From contig NZ_AP023213.1 of NCBI RefSeq assembly GCF_014218275.1, positions 970,001 through 1,034,000 on the forward strand: a stretch of DNA of 64,000 nucleotides. Direction: 5' to 3'. Positions 1 through 10,655 of this stretch are shown in pieces. Under the pieces are notes generated by a model, which saw only the letters and a program-made list of their open reading frames with translations, was not told the DNA's origin and did no database searches. The translations under genes and the position numbers were made by a program. Numbering within the stretch: position 1 is the stretch's first letter; each line of letters opens with the position of its first letter. This DNA is from Citrifermentans bremense (GTDB taxonomy: Bacteria; Desulfobacterota; Desulfuromonadia; Geobacterales; Geobacteraceae).

Positions 1-1925
<1,925 letters not shown>

Positions 1926-1941
1926 AAAAAATTCTTGGAGA

Positions 1942-1964
1942 GGGGGGTGGGTCTCCCACCCCCC
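1942..1964 (+). other. Hairpin in the 23S-5S spacer
   Basis: A perfect 10-bp G/C-rich stem (GGGGGGTGGG paired with CCCACCCCCC) closes a three-base loop just after the 23S end. No T-run follows, so it is more likely an rRNA processing or stabilising structure than a terminator. That role is inferred. Confidence 0.6.
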
Positions 1965-2060
1965 GATCATAAACTGCTGATGCGTAAAACCTACAAAAAC
2001 ACGAAAATGCGATTGTTGAGAAATATATTGCGAGAGCCGTAAAGGTTCGAGCTAAGAGTT

Positions 2061-2178
<118 letters not shown>

Positions 2179-2190
2179 ATTTAATAGAGA

Positions 2191-2222
2191 AGCCCCGTCA
2201 GGAATACCTGGCGGGGCTTTTC
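2191..2222 (+). terminator. Rho-independent terminator of the rRNA operon
   Basis: A 12-bp stem (AGCCCCGTCAGG with CCTGGCGGGGCT, one G-T pair) around loop AATA is followed by a short T-run. It lies 12 bases after the 5S end. Confidence 0.9.
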
Positions 2223-2281
2223 GCGTTCAGGAATCTGTGCTGACTGTCATAGACCCAGCTGGCTCAGATAGAGGGATTACA

Positions 2282-2310
2282 TTGACACAGGCCAACTTAT
2301 GATGTAACAA
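2282..2310 (+). promoter_or_regulatory. Probable sigma-70 promoter for the first chemotaxis receptor
   Basis: A perfect -35 box TTGACA is followed after 17 bases by a weak -10 box TAACAA. Transcription would begin near 2317, which favours the start codon at 2342 over the in-frame ATG at 2324. Confidence 0.45.
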
Positions 2311-2341
2311 TCGCAATATTTGCATGCATCCGGGGCAATCT

Positions 2342-4033
2342 ATGTTCTTCAGAAAATACCTCTCTTCTTTGCGCAGCACCCATATCTTCATGGTCTGCTT
2401 CGGCCTTCTGATGGGGATCGTATTCCCATTCTATTCGTGGTTCTTCTTTGGTCGCCAGGCGTTCGCGCCGTTGTACGTCTTTGGCTGCATTGCCGCCGGT
2501 TTCATCGTGGGCAGCTTTTGCTACCACATAATCAAAGAAGCACTCAGGCTCTATGTCGAGCATCAGCTGCAAATCCTTGGCAGAATCACCAACGAGGCCT
2601 CCACTAAGGTAACACTTGACAAGGGTGACGAGCTCACGCAGCTCATGGATTGCAACGAGGCCCTGATGAACAGGGTGCTGGTCATGGTGGAAAATGTCTC
2701 GCGGCTGGCCGCCGACATATCTGCCAGGCAGGCACGGCTTAGCTCTGATTTCAGCAGGACAGTGCATAACAACGTGCAGCAGGCCGCCAAAGAGAAGGAG
2801 ACAATCAGGGCCGTTGATGACATGAATGCTTTCTTCAAGGACCTGCTTCGCGAAATCAAGGACATCGCTTCACGAACTGATGAGCGTGCTTCCATATCGA
2901 CCGAAATGAGCGCCGCCACCGACGCCATTGCCCTCAGCATCCAGGAGTATTCCGCATCCGTCATGGAAACCTCTGCTTCTATCGAGGAGATGGCGACCAG
3001 CATCAAAGGGACCTCGACCAACATCGAGGCGCTCACCGCGTCAACGGAGCAGACCTTTAACTCCATCAACGCCATTGGCAGTTCCATCACGGATATTCGC
3101 GACAAGGCTCGTCGCACTTTTGACTGCTCGGATAAGGTTCGGGTCCAGGCAGTTGAAGGCATGGAGGCGATGGCTGCGACTCTCGCTGCGATGGGCGAGA
3201 TTGAGGATCACAGCGACCGGTCCGTCAATGCAATAAACAGGCTTTCTTCGCATTCCTTGCGGGTGGGAGAATTCCTGGAGGTGATAAAGGAAGTGGTCAC
3301 GCAGACGAACCTTCTCTCCCTGAACGCATCCATTATCGCAGCGCAGGCTGGCGACCGCGGCAAGGCGTTTGCCGTCGTCGCTGAAGAGGTCCGCGCCCTC
3401 GCAAAGAGAACTTCTGCATCTACTGATGAAATAGAGGAGTTGGTAGGCAACATACAGAAAGAAACAGTTGCGGCAGAAACCGCGGCCAGGCTTGGCAAGG
3501 AAAAGGTCGCCGAAGGGGTGAAGGTCTCAGAAAAGGCTGATGCAGCCTTGCACCGGATAGAAGAAAGTGCGGCGGAGGCTTCCAGGATGGTCCAGCAGAT
3601 CGCCGCAGCCACCGACGAGCAGGCGTCCGGAAGCAGGTTGATAACCGAAGAAGCCGAGAAGAACCTGTCTCGCGTGAAGCAGTTCAGGCGGGCCATCCAG
3701 GAGGAGGAGACCGGAGCACAGCTCATCGTCCGCAGCCTGGACCGGATGCGCAGCTTGTCCGAAAAGATCACCCACTCAACAGACGAGCAGGCACGAGGCA
3801 ACCGCCTATACCTGAAGAGTGTCCAGGATGACAACGACAAGGTCAAAAGGTTGAAGGAGACCTGCATGGAGCAGATTGCCATCGGGGAAATGCTGCGCAA
3901 CGATGTAGCCGAGGTGGACCAGTTGATAGAAGGCACCGCTGAAGAAGCAAAAACGATGCTCGGTGAGATCGAGACCATCAGCAACCTGATCAACGACATG
4001 CACCGCGAAATGGAGAGCTTCAGGAAGTTGTAG
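2342..4033 (+). CDS. Methyl-accepting chemotaxis protein without a periplasmic sensor domain
   Basis: This is a chemoreceptor that would signal to CheA/CheW from the inner membrane. Two hydrophobic segments sit close together near the N-terminus with only a few residues between them, so there is no periplasmic ligand domain. The rest is a long helical coiled coil. The signalling hairpin tip is clear (TQTNLLSLNASIIAAQAGDR, then GKAFAVVAEEVRALAKRT). No CheR-binding pentapeptide is seen; the protein ends ESFRKL. The start at 2342 is chosen because GGGG lies six bases upstream and the likely promoter would transcribe from about 2317. An in-frame ATG at 2324 would add six residues. The gene stands alone between the rRNA operon and a terminator. 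Its signal is unknown; cytoplasmic or membrane energy state is an inference. Confidence 0.93.
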   Translation: MFFRKYLSSLRSTHIFMVCFGLLMGIVFPFYSWFFFGRQAFAPLYVFGCIAAGFIVGSFCYHIIKEALRLYVEHQLQILGRITNEASTKVTLDKGDELTQLMDCNEALMNRVLVMVENVSRLAADISARQARLSSDFSRTVHNNVQQAAKEKETIRAVDDMNAFFKDLLREIKDIASRTDERASISTEMSAATDAIALSIQEYSASVMETSASIEEMATSIKGTSTNIEALTASTEQTFNSINAIGSSITDIRDKARRTFDCSDKVRVQAVEGMEAMAATLAAMGEIEDHSDRSVNAINRLSSHSLRVGEFLEVIKEVVTQTNLLSLNASIIAAQAGDRGKAFAVVAEEVRALAKRTSASTDEIEELVGNIQKETVAAETAARLGKEKVAEGVKVSEKADAALHRIEESAAEASRMVQQIAAATDEQASGSRLITEEAEKNLSRVKQFRRAIQEEETGAQLIVRSLDRMRSLSEKITHSTDEQARGNRLYLKSVQDDNDKVKRLKETCMEQIAIGEMLRNDVAEVDQLIEGTAEEAKTMLGEIETISNLINDMHREMESFRKL

Positions 4034-4058
4034 TACCTGCGGCTGTCTCAGCGAATTG

Positions 4059-4093
4059 AAAGCCCCGCCAGAGAGATCCGGCGGGGCTTTTTA
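4059..4093 (+). terminator. Rho-independent terminator after the chemoreceptor
   Basis: AAAGCCCCGCC pairs with GGCGGGGCTTTTT around a short loop. It lies about 25 bases after the stop codon. Confidence 0.9.
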
Positions 4094-4166
4094 GCGTCTG
4101 CATCCGCTGGGTGGGACACTCTTTTGCTGCTCCCTCCCACGCGACTCTTCGCCTTCTTGGTGCGCC

Positions 4167-4194
4167 TTGACAATGAAGTCTCATCTTGTAGATT
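4167..4194 (+). promoter_or_regulatory. Probable sigma-70 promoter for the DUF3943/M48 pair
   Basis: TTGACA and TAGATT are separated by 16 bases. They lie about 115 bases before the start codon at 4311, in the only intergenic gap upstream of that gene. Confidence 0.45.
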
Positions 4195-4310
4195 ATTACA
4201 GGCCAATGTTGCTGGCCCCACAATCACAAATTCCATTCTTTCTGGATTCCCGCCAAAAATAAGCTATCTAGCAGCAGAGCGCATTAGTCAATGTCGTAAG
4301 TGAGGGCGTT

Positions 4311-5951
4311 ATGAAGGACCCGCGCCGAAAGGACATAGCGACTTTTCTTGCCGCGGCAGTGCTGATACTGTTGTCATATCTCCCTGCAACGGTAGGCGCT
4401 ACTACTGGCGATGTCACAGACGCTGCAGTGCAGGTACGCCAAGATAGTATCCGCAACAGCAACACCAACCCAAGCACCCAGCAGGGGAGTTCGCTGTTTC
4501 TTTGGCGAGAACCTCAGTTCGAATCTCGAACGGTGTTGGCGCAGTTGCAAGGGCCGGATCCGTCCGAGCCCAAGGGGCAGTTGAAGACGGTTTTGTCCTG
4601 GGAGACCGGAGAGGGAAAGAGCTACCTTGTCCCGGCACTCGAGATACCGGGTTTCATCGTGCTCTTGAATGGCTTCGACCGGTTGGTTCTCAACGACAAG
4701 GAGAAGGACGGCAAAAAGGTATACTCCACCAACCTCTCCACCATCTGGGAGCACCTGCACCGGCAGAACTGGACCTTCGACCAGGACTCATTCAAGGTAA
4801 ACCAGTTCGGGCACCCTTACGAGGGCGCCACTATGTACGGGCTGGCACGCTCGTCTGGACTTAACTTCTGGCAGTCGCTTGTGTACAGCAACGTCGGGAG
4901 CTTTCTCTGGGAAATGGCAGGGGAAACGTCGCGTCCATCCATAAACGACCAGATCACCACAGGCAACGCAGGTAGTCTTCTGGGCGAGGCGCTCTTCCGC
5001 ATGGCAGGACTGGTGCTGGAGGACGCCGGCCCGAATCCCGCGCTGGGACACCAACTCGCAGCGGCAGCAATATCGCCTCCCACCGCTTTCAACCGTCTTG
5101 CCTTCGGGGAAAGGTTCAAGGAGGTCTACCCGAATCACCAGCCGGCGACTCTCTGGCGCTGCATGGCTGGGGGAAGCGCCAACGTGCACTCCCACAACCT
5201 GAGCCCAGTCGTCCAGCCGTCGAGCCGGGACGGCAACGCCATTGCCGAGTTCGCCATGGCGTATGGACTTCCCGGCAAACCAGGGTACAGCTACAACCGT
5301 CCGCTTGACTATTTCGATTTCCAGATCTCCACCCGCGCCAGAACCCACAACCTGGTCGAGTCGCTCACCATCAGGGGACTGCTCAAAGGGACCGATTACC
5401 ACGTAGGGGAAGACTACCGCGGTATCTGGGGGCTGTACGGAAGCTATGACTACATTTCGCCCTACCTGTTTCGCGTTTCCAGCACTGCGCTTTCACTAGG
5501 AACGACGGGGCAGTATTGGGCCGCTCCCGGCATTGCCGTCCAGGGTACGGTCATGGGCGGGGTCGGTTTCGGGGCCACCGGCCTAGAGACAGACGTCGCC
5601 GAGGAAAGGGGTTATCACTTCGGCGCCACTCCCCAAGGACTCCTCGCTTTGGGCGTGCTGCTTGGGGACAAGACGATCCTAGATGTAAGCAGCCGGGGGT
5701 ACTATGTAAGCGCGCTGGGCCCTGACAAATTGAAAGGGTCCGAATTCGTTTTCAGGGGGGCGGCTGCGTTGACCGTAAGGATATATGGTCACCACGCCGT
5801 GGGGCTGCACTATTCCGAGTCGATCCGGGACACAAACTATGCTAATATACCGTCGCGGTACCGGTCCGAAGGCACATTGAGCCTCGTCTACACCTTTCTC
5901 AGTGACATTAACCTGGGAGCAGTTGAGTGGCGAGATGCCTACCAACGCTGA
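4311..5951 (+). CDS. DUF3943-type outer membrane protein
   Basis: The 546-residue protein starts with a signal peptide (hydrophobic stretch at about residues 12-29). The middle part, roughly residues 110-260, resembles the DUF3943 family: aromatic- and Gly-rich, with conserved HPYEGATMYGLARSSG and NVGSFLWEMAGE segments. The C-terminal half has alternating hydrophobic strands typical of an outer-membrane beta-barrel. The start has GAGGG a few bases upstream. The function of the family is unknown. The gene is followed after 42 bases by a lipoprotein metalloprotease, probably in one transcript, which hints at an envelope maintenance role. That role is inferred. Confidence 0.8.
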   Translation: MKDPRRKDIATFLAAAVLILLSYLPATVGATTGDVTDAAVQVRQDSIRNSNTNPSTQQGSSLFLWREPQFESRTVLAQLQGPDPSEPKGQLKTVLSWETGEGKSYLVPALEIPGFIVLLNGFDRLVLNDKEKDGKKVYSTNLSTIWEHLHRQNWTFDQDSFKVNQFGHPYEGATMYGLARSSGLNFWQSLVYSNVGSFLWEMAGETSRPSINDQITTGNAGSLLGEALFRMAGLVLEDAGPNPALGHQLAAAAISPPTAFNRLAFGERFKEVYPNHQPATLWRCMAGGSANVHSHNLSPVVQPSSRDGNAIAEFAMAYGLPGKPGYSYNRPLDYFDFQISTRARTHNLVESLTIRGLLKGTDYHVGEDYRGIWGLYGSYDYISPYLFRVSSTALSLGTTGQYWAAPGIAVQGTVMGGVGFGATGLETDVAEERGYHFGATPQGLLALGVLLGDKTILDVSSRGYYVSALGPDKLKGSEFVFRGAAALTVRIYGHHAVGLHYSESIRDTNYANIPSRYRSEGTLSLVYTFLSDINLGAVEWRDAYQR

Positions 5952-5993
5952 CACAGGGTGCTCCATATCAATTTTAAGAAGCGAGGTAACCAG

Positions 5994-6800
5994 ATGAAAT
6001 TCCTTAAGTCGTTCCTTCTCTCCATGCTTGTCACAATTCCACTCATGTCAGGTTGTGCAGTCAACAAGTCGTCAGTGGGCGGCTTCAACCTCGTTTCTGT
6101 TGAGGAAGAGAAGCAGCTGGGTGACAAATTCGCTGTCGAGATTGAAAAACAGCACAAGGTGGTAAACGACCCGCAACTGCAGAGCTACATCGAGGGCGTG
6201 GGGAAGAAGCTGCTGACTGGGGTGAGGACGGTGGAATTCCCGTACACCTTCCAGGTGGTGCAGGATGAGACCATCAACGCCTTTGCCATCCCCGGGGGGC
6301 ACACCTATGTCAACACAGGGCTCATCAAGGCCGCGGGAAGCGAAACCGAGCTGGCAGCCGTCATCGCGCACGAGATAAACCACGTGGTCGCCAGGCATTC
6401 GACCCGGCAGATGACGCAGCAGTACGGTTATCAGCTCGTCACGAGCCTGCTGTTGGGGGGGAGCCAGGGTGAGCTCTCCAAGCTGGCCGCAGACATGTTC
6501 GGGAAGGCCGGGACCATGTACTACAGCCGCGAGATGGAGAGCCAGGCTGACTACCTGGGCGTCGAGACCATGTACAAGGCCGGGTACAACCCGCAGGGGA
6601 TGGTGACCTTCTTCAAGAAGCTGGCCGCGACGGGTGAGAGCAATCCAGGCAGCATAGCGCGTTTCTTTTCGTCGCACCCGGAGACGGTGGAGAGGATAAA
6701 GGCGATCCAGGGGGAGATATCCACCCTGCCGCCCAAGACCTACCTGCCCGATTCGACCTCGGCATTCAGCCAGGCAAAGGCGAGGGCCCAGAAATACTAG
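5994..6800 (+). CDS. M48-family zinc metalloprotease lipoprotein (LoiP/BepA-like)
   Basis: The protein has 268 residues. A lipoprotein signal ends in the lipobox LMSGC (Cys21), so it is probably anchored in an envelope membrane facing the periplasm. The zinc motif HEINH is at residues 126-130, and a downstream ESQAD supplies the likely third zinc ligand. This is the HEXXH gluzincin arrangement of family M48, whose members degrade misfolded envelope proteins. The start at 5994 has a GAGGT ribosome site; an upstream in-frame extension to 5958 has none. It follows the DUF3943 gene closely. The substrate is not known. Confidence 0.92.
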   Translation: MKFLKSFLLSMLVTIPLMSGCAVNKSSVGGFNLVSVEEEKQLGDKFAVEIEKQHKVVNDPQLQSYIEGVGKKLLTGVRTVEFPYTFQVVQDETINAFAIPGGHTYVNTGLIKAAGSETELAAVIAHEINHVVARHSTRQMTQQYGYQLVTSLLLGGSQGELSKLAADMFGKAGTMYYSREMESQADYLGVETMYKAGYNPQGMVTFFKKLAATGESNPGSIARFFSSHPETVERIKAIQGEISTLPPKTYLPDSTSAFSQAKARAQKY

Positions 6801-6830
6801 CTTTCGGCTATCCGTTTTGATTGAGCTTCA

Positions 6831-6866
6831 AAGATCCCCTGTAGAGGCTTGCGGGGGATTTGTTTT
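6831..6866 (+). terminator. Likely terminator after the M48 protease
   Basis: ATCCCC pairs with GGGGAT, extended by G-U pairs, and is followed by TTGTTTT. It lies about 30 bases after the protease stop codon. Confidence 0.5.
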
Positions 6867-6906
6867 AACCGCTTGCGCGGGACTGCCACCGAGAACTGGA
6901 GATCAA

Positions 6907-8361
6907 ATGTCTGATGCAATCCGTGGGTTGGAACCCGAATCCTTCTGGCGCTGTTTCGCAGAAATAGCGAGGATCCCGAGGCCGTCAGGTCACGAGGCAA
7001 GAATAGGTGCCTTCATCCTGGACCGGGCCAGGAAACTGGGTCTCGAAGCGGTGCAGGATGACTGCGGCAACATCGTGGTGAGGAAACCCGCCTCGCCGGG
7101 CAAGGAGAAGGTCGCCGGCATCTGCCTGCAGTCCCACCTCGACATGGTGTGCGAGAAGAATGCGGACAAGGTGCACGACTTCCTGAACGACCCGATCGAA
7201 CTGGTACGCAGGGATCAGGTGATAACGGCAAACGGCACCACGCTGGGCGCTGATAACGGGGTCGGTGTTGCCGCCTCCCTCGCGCTCATGGAAGAGGGTT
7301 CCCTGCGGCACGGGCCGCTGGAATTCCTGTTCACGGTGGAGGAAGAGACGGGACTGACCGGCGCCAAGAACCTGAGCCCTGCCCTGGTGCGTAGCAGGAC
7401 CCTCCTCAACCTGGACTCGGAGGAAGAAGGGGCCCTCTACATCGGGTGCGCGGGGGGCAAGGATACGGTGGGATGCTGGAGTTTTGACGCGGAGGCGGCA
7501 CCGGCGGATGCCGTTGCGCTGGCTGTCGCCGTGAAGGGGCTAAGAGGCGGACATTCCGGATTGGAGATAGACAAGGGGCTGGGAAACGCCATCAAGCTGT
7601 TGAACCGCGCGCTCTGCGGGCTCTCCGAAATGGGGGCTAGGGTCGTTGCTATGAACGGGGGGAACATGCGCAACGCCATTCCCCGCGAGGCAGCGGCGAA
7701 GCTCTATCTGCCTGCAGCGAATTTGGCGCAGGCCGAGGCGCTGGTGTCGGAACTGGACCTGGTATTCAGGAAGGAACTGGGGACGATCGACCCGGGCGTC
7801 AAGCTGACCATAAGCCGTGAAGATCTGGGGGGGGCGAAGGTCATCGGGGCGGCGGTGCAGGAGAAGCTCCTCAAGGCCGTCTCCGCGCTCCCCAGCGGCG
7901 TTCAGCGCATGAGCCACGACATCACTGGGCTGGTGGAAACCTCCACCAATGTCAGCGTGATCAGCACCAGCGAGGGCGGCGTCACCCTGGTCACCAGCCA
8001 GCGCAGTTCCTCTGCCTCACGGTTGAGGGAAGTGGTCGAGAGCGTCGAGTCTATATTCGAGTTGGGCGGCGCGATGGTGGAGGTGAGCGAGGGGTATCCG
8101 GGATGGCAGCCGAACGTCGACTCGGCGATCCTGAAACTGGCACAGGATAGTTACCGGGCGCTCTACGGCCGGGACGCGGAAGTTAAGGCCATCCACGCCG
8201 GCCTGGAATGCGGCATCATCGGGGAGCGGATTCCTGGAATGGACATGGTTTCGCTGGGGCCCAACATGGAAAAAGTGCACTCTCCGGAGGAGAAGGTCTA
8301 CATCGACAGCGTGGCAAAGTTCTGGAACTTCCTGTTGGAGATTTTGAAGACCGCCCAGTGA
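6907..8361 (+). CDS. pepD: Cytosolic nonspecific dipeptidase / aminoacyl-histidine dipeptidase (PepD, M20C)
   Basis: The 484-residue protein matches the PepD family in length and motifs. Zinc-site segments of the M20 type are visible: SHLDMVCEKN (metal His and catalytic Asp), LGADNGVGVA, and VEEETGLTGA (catalytic and metal Glu). A lid/dimerisation segment starts near RGGHSGLEID, and the C-terminal HAGLECGIIGER supplies a further ligand. It would hydrolyse dipeptides in the cytoplasm. The start at 6907 follows a GGAG site six bases upstream. The longer frame beginning at a TTG (6817) crosses the upstream terminator and is rejected. Confidence 0.95.
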   Translation: MSDAIRGLEPESFWRCFAEIARIPRPSGHEARIGAFILDRARKLGLEAVQDDCGNIVVRKPASPGKEKVAGICLQSHLDMVCEKNADKVHDFLNDPIELVRRDQVITANGTTLGADNGVGVAASLALMEEGSLRHGPLEFLFTVEEETGLTGAKNLSPALVRSRTLLNLDSEEEGALYIGCAGGKDTVGCWSFDAEAAPADAVALAVAVKGLRGGHSGLEIDKGLGNAIKLLNRALCGLSEMGARVVAMNGGNMRNAIPREAAAKLYLPAANLAQAEALVSELDLVFRKELGTIDPGVKLTISREDLGGAKVIGAAVQEKLLKAVSALPSGVQRMSHDITGLVETSTNVSVISTSEGGVTLVTSQRSSSASRLREVVESVESIFELGGAMVEVSEGYPGWQPNVDSAILKLAQDSYRALYGRDAEVKAIHAGLECGIIGERIPGMDMVSLGPNMEKVHSPEEKVYIDSVAKFWNFLLEILKTAQ

Positions 8362-8365
8362 GAAT

Positions 8366-8629
8366 CTAACGGGATTCATGGTCCGATCCGTTCCTGACCT
8401 CACAGACGAAGGCGATGACCAGCGGGACGATGGCGTTGGTGCCCGATATCAGCACACGCTGGGTCATCTCCCGGCATCTCTGCCCGATTCTACATTCCAA
8501 AGAGACGTCATGCAGGCCGGCGCGGCACTGGAAAACTTTCAGTGTCTCGCCGGTTTTGTTTTCCCCCTGGTACAGCCCGTCGACTGAGACTCTTCCCCTG
8601 CGCAGACAGGAGACGGTGAAGAACTCCAT
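8366..8629 (-). CDS. Small cysteine-containing conserved-type protein, function unknown
   Basis: An 87-residue reading frame on the minus strand begins with ATG six bases after a strong AAAGGAG ribosome site, which is the main reason to accept it. It has five cysteines (positions 8, 35, 46, 52, 76), many charged residues and a hydrophobic stretch near residues 65-75. It ends four bases from the converging pepD stop. No family is recognised. A longer frame beginning at 8707 has no ribosome site. Confidence 0.6.
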   Translation of the reverse strand: MEFFTVSCLRRGRVSVDGLYQGENKTGETLKVFQCRAGLHDVSLECRIGQRCREMTQRVLISGTNAIVPLVIAFVCEVRNGSDHESR

Positions 8630-8711
8630 GGCAACTCCTTTGGGCTTATATTGGAAAAATTTTAAATATCCAGTATCGCCTGCTGGTTCGGGAGTGCAAG
8701 GGGACAACTTC

Positions 8712-8819
8712 GGGGGCTAGGGGCTAGGGGCTAGGGGCTAGGGGCTGGGAACTGGGAACTGGGAACTGGGAACTGGGAACTGGGAACTGGGAACGGGGAA
8801 CGGGGAACGGGGAACGGGG
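8712..8819. repeat. Three successive short tandem repeats (GGGGCTA, GGGAACT, GGGAACG)
   Basis: About five copies of GGGGCTA are followed by about six copies of GGGAACT and four of GGGAACG. The three seven-base units differ by only a few substitutions, so they look like one array that drifted. The array directly abuts the stop codon of the radical SAM gene at 8820. It is non-coding. Confidence 0.9.
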
Positions 8820-10493
8820 CTATAGGGTTTCTACCTTCAACCCCTCGCCGGGGGCGGAACGGTAGATGAAGGTGAACTCTACCGCGGCTTCGCCACAGGG
8901 GGTGCTGCGATAATCCCGGGCGAACCGGCGCCGGTAATACCTGACACGTTCCCCGGACTTGGCCGCAAGCCCCGCGGGTACTCCCTGTTCACCCTTGTCA
9001 ACGTTGGCTGTGAAGAAACTGGGGCACTGGCCGCCGGGATAGCCGATCATACAGTGGTCGAAGCAGAGGGCGTCACGAAAGAGCTCCAGCTCCTCTCCCG
9101 CGAGCCGACTGCAGCCAAAACGCCAGACGGATTCGAACAAGAGGTTCAGCGACACGTTTGCCAAGAGACCTTCGCTTTCGAAGAACTCCGCGGCATCCGC
9201 AAAAACCTGTGCCATCTCCTTACCGGCGCACAGCTGACGCAGCGAAGCTGCGAACCTGCCGCTGTTGTATAGGAGGTCCAGGAGGCGGCTGATGGCCTCT
9301 ATGCGGCGAATGTCGGTGAAGCTGAGCCACGGTGTTCGCAGCACCTTGTAGGGCGCCGCTTCGGCATAGGCATACCCTTCCTTGCGGGCGATGCCTCGCA
9401 TTGCTGTCCCCTTCAGAACCTTGAGCGGCTCGACCTGGATGTGGTTTCCCCCCAGCTCGAAAAGCCCCTGCAGGGATTCCAGGAAACCTTCCAGCGATTC
9501 CCCGGGAAGACCCGCGACCAGATCCAGGTGGACCGTCACCCTGGTCCTCTCTATGACTGCCCTGACGTTTCGATACAGCTTGTCCAGGCTCGACTTCCGT
9601 TGCACCTTGGCGAGGGTCTTTTCGCCACCTGACTGCACGCCGATCTCGAAGCGGAACATCCCGGCCGGCACCTCCGCAAGGAGCGCCAGGTTTTCCTCGG
9701 TGAGAAGCTCGGCGGCGATCTCGAAGTGAAACTTGCTGGACTTGTTCTCGGCGAGGATCAAGCGCCAGATGGCGTTGGCTCTTTGGGCGTCGAAGTTGAA
9801 GGTCCGGTCCGCAAGCTTCACGGTCTGGACCTCCTTATCCATGAGCAGGCGCAGGTCTGCTTCGATTCGCTCCATGGAAAAGGAGCGGACCCCATTCTCC
9901 AGGGAGGACATGCAGAAGGCGCAGGAGAAAGGACAGCCGCGGGAAGTCTCGTAGTAGACCAGCGGCTTGCCTAGGTCCACGAGCCCGGAGGCAAAGGGGG
10001 AGGGGATGGAGTCCAGCTTTGCTATCGTTCCGCGCTCCGGGTTGGCGACCACCTCGTCATGATCCCGATAGGTGATCCCCGGTATATCCTCAAGCGGCAT
10101 GCCGCCGTTTAGGGCCTCCAAGAGCTCCCGGCAGCTCTCCTCTCCCTCTCCACGCACGATGCAGTCTACGGCGCCGTTGCGCCCCATGATCTCGAAAGAT
10201 CCGTAGGAGACCTCGGGGCCGCCCAGGACGATGAAGGTGCCGGGAAGAAGCTGCTTCAGGTCGGAAGCAAGCTTCAAGGTGAGATCGGTATTCCAGATGT
10301 AGCAGGAGAAGAGCAGGACGTCCGGCGCCTCGGCGAACAGCTTCGCGAGGAGTTGGTCCTGCTGCTCGTTCACCGTGAGCTCGAGGATTCGGAACTCCAT
10401 CCCCGGGAGGTCGGCGCAGGCTGAGGCGAGATAGGGAAGGGCCAGCGAGGCATGGACGTACTTTGCGTGCAGCGTGGAGAGCAGGATCTTCAT
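8820..10493 (-). CDS. B12-binding domain radical SAM protein with DUF4080-like C-terminus
   Basis: The 557-residue protein has an N-terminal cobalamin-binding-type Rossmann region (residues about 1-130, including [10 protein letters not shown]). A radical SAM core follows with the cluster motif CPFSCAFC (Cys187, Cys191, Cys194), and the C-terminal third is typical of the DUF4080 group. It is probably cytoplasmic. Members of this architecture are often methyltransferases or ring-forming enzymes, but the substrate cannot be told here. The start codon is the ATG at 10493, which opens [20 protein letters not shown], a typical beginning for this family. It is divergent from another radical SAM gene 162 bases away, and both are bracketed by tandem repeats. 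Confidence 0.88.
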   Translation of the reverse strand: MKILLSTLHAKYVHASLALPYLASACADLPGMEFRILELTVNEQQDQLLAKLFAEAPDVLLFSCYIWNTDLTLKLASDLKQLLPGTFIVLGGPEVSYGSFEIMGRNGAVDCIVRGEGEESCRELLEALNGGMPLEDIPGITYRDHDEVVANPERGTIAKLDSIPSPFASGLVDLGKPLVYYETSRGCPFSCAFCMSSLENGVRSFSMERIEADLRLLMDKEVQTVKLADRTFNFDAQRANAIWRLILAENKSSKFHFEIAAELLTEENLALLAEVPAGMFRFEIGVQSGGEKTLAKVQRKSSLDKLYRNVRAVIERTRVTVHLDLVAGLPGESLEGFLESLQGLFELGGNHIQVEPLKVLKGTAMRGIARKEGYAYAEAAPYKVLRTPWLSFTDIRRIEAISRLLDLLYNSGRFAASLRQLCAGKEMAQVFADAAEFFESEGLLANVSLNLLFESVWRFGCSRLAGEELELFRDALCFDHCMIGYPGGQCPSFFTANVDKGEQGVPAGLAAKSGERVRYYRRRFARDYRSTPCGEAAVEFTFIYRSAPGEGLKVETL

Positions 10494-10655
10494 GGGCGGG
10501 GATTGTAGCCGATACTGGAGATATTTGCCACGGAAAGTACGAGATGAAGCTCTTGTTCCCCTTCTTCTTGCCGGGGGAGGCGATTTTTGCTACTGTGCCT
10601 CTTTGCAACAGATTAAGGCGGAGGTGCTGTCAGCGCACCTTCCATCGGGATAGAT

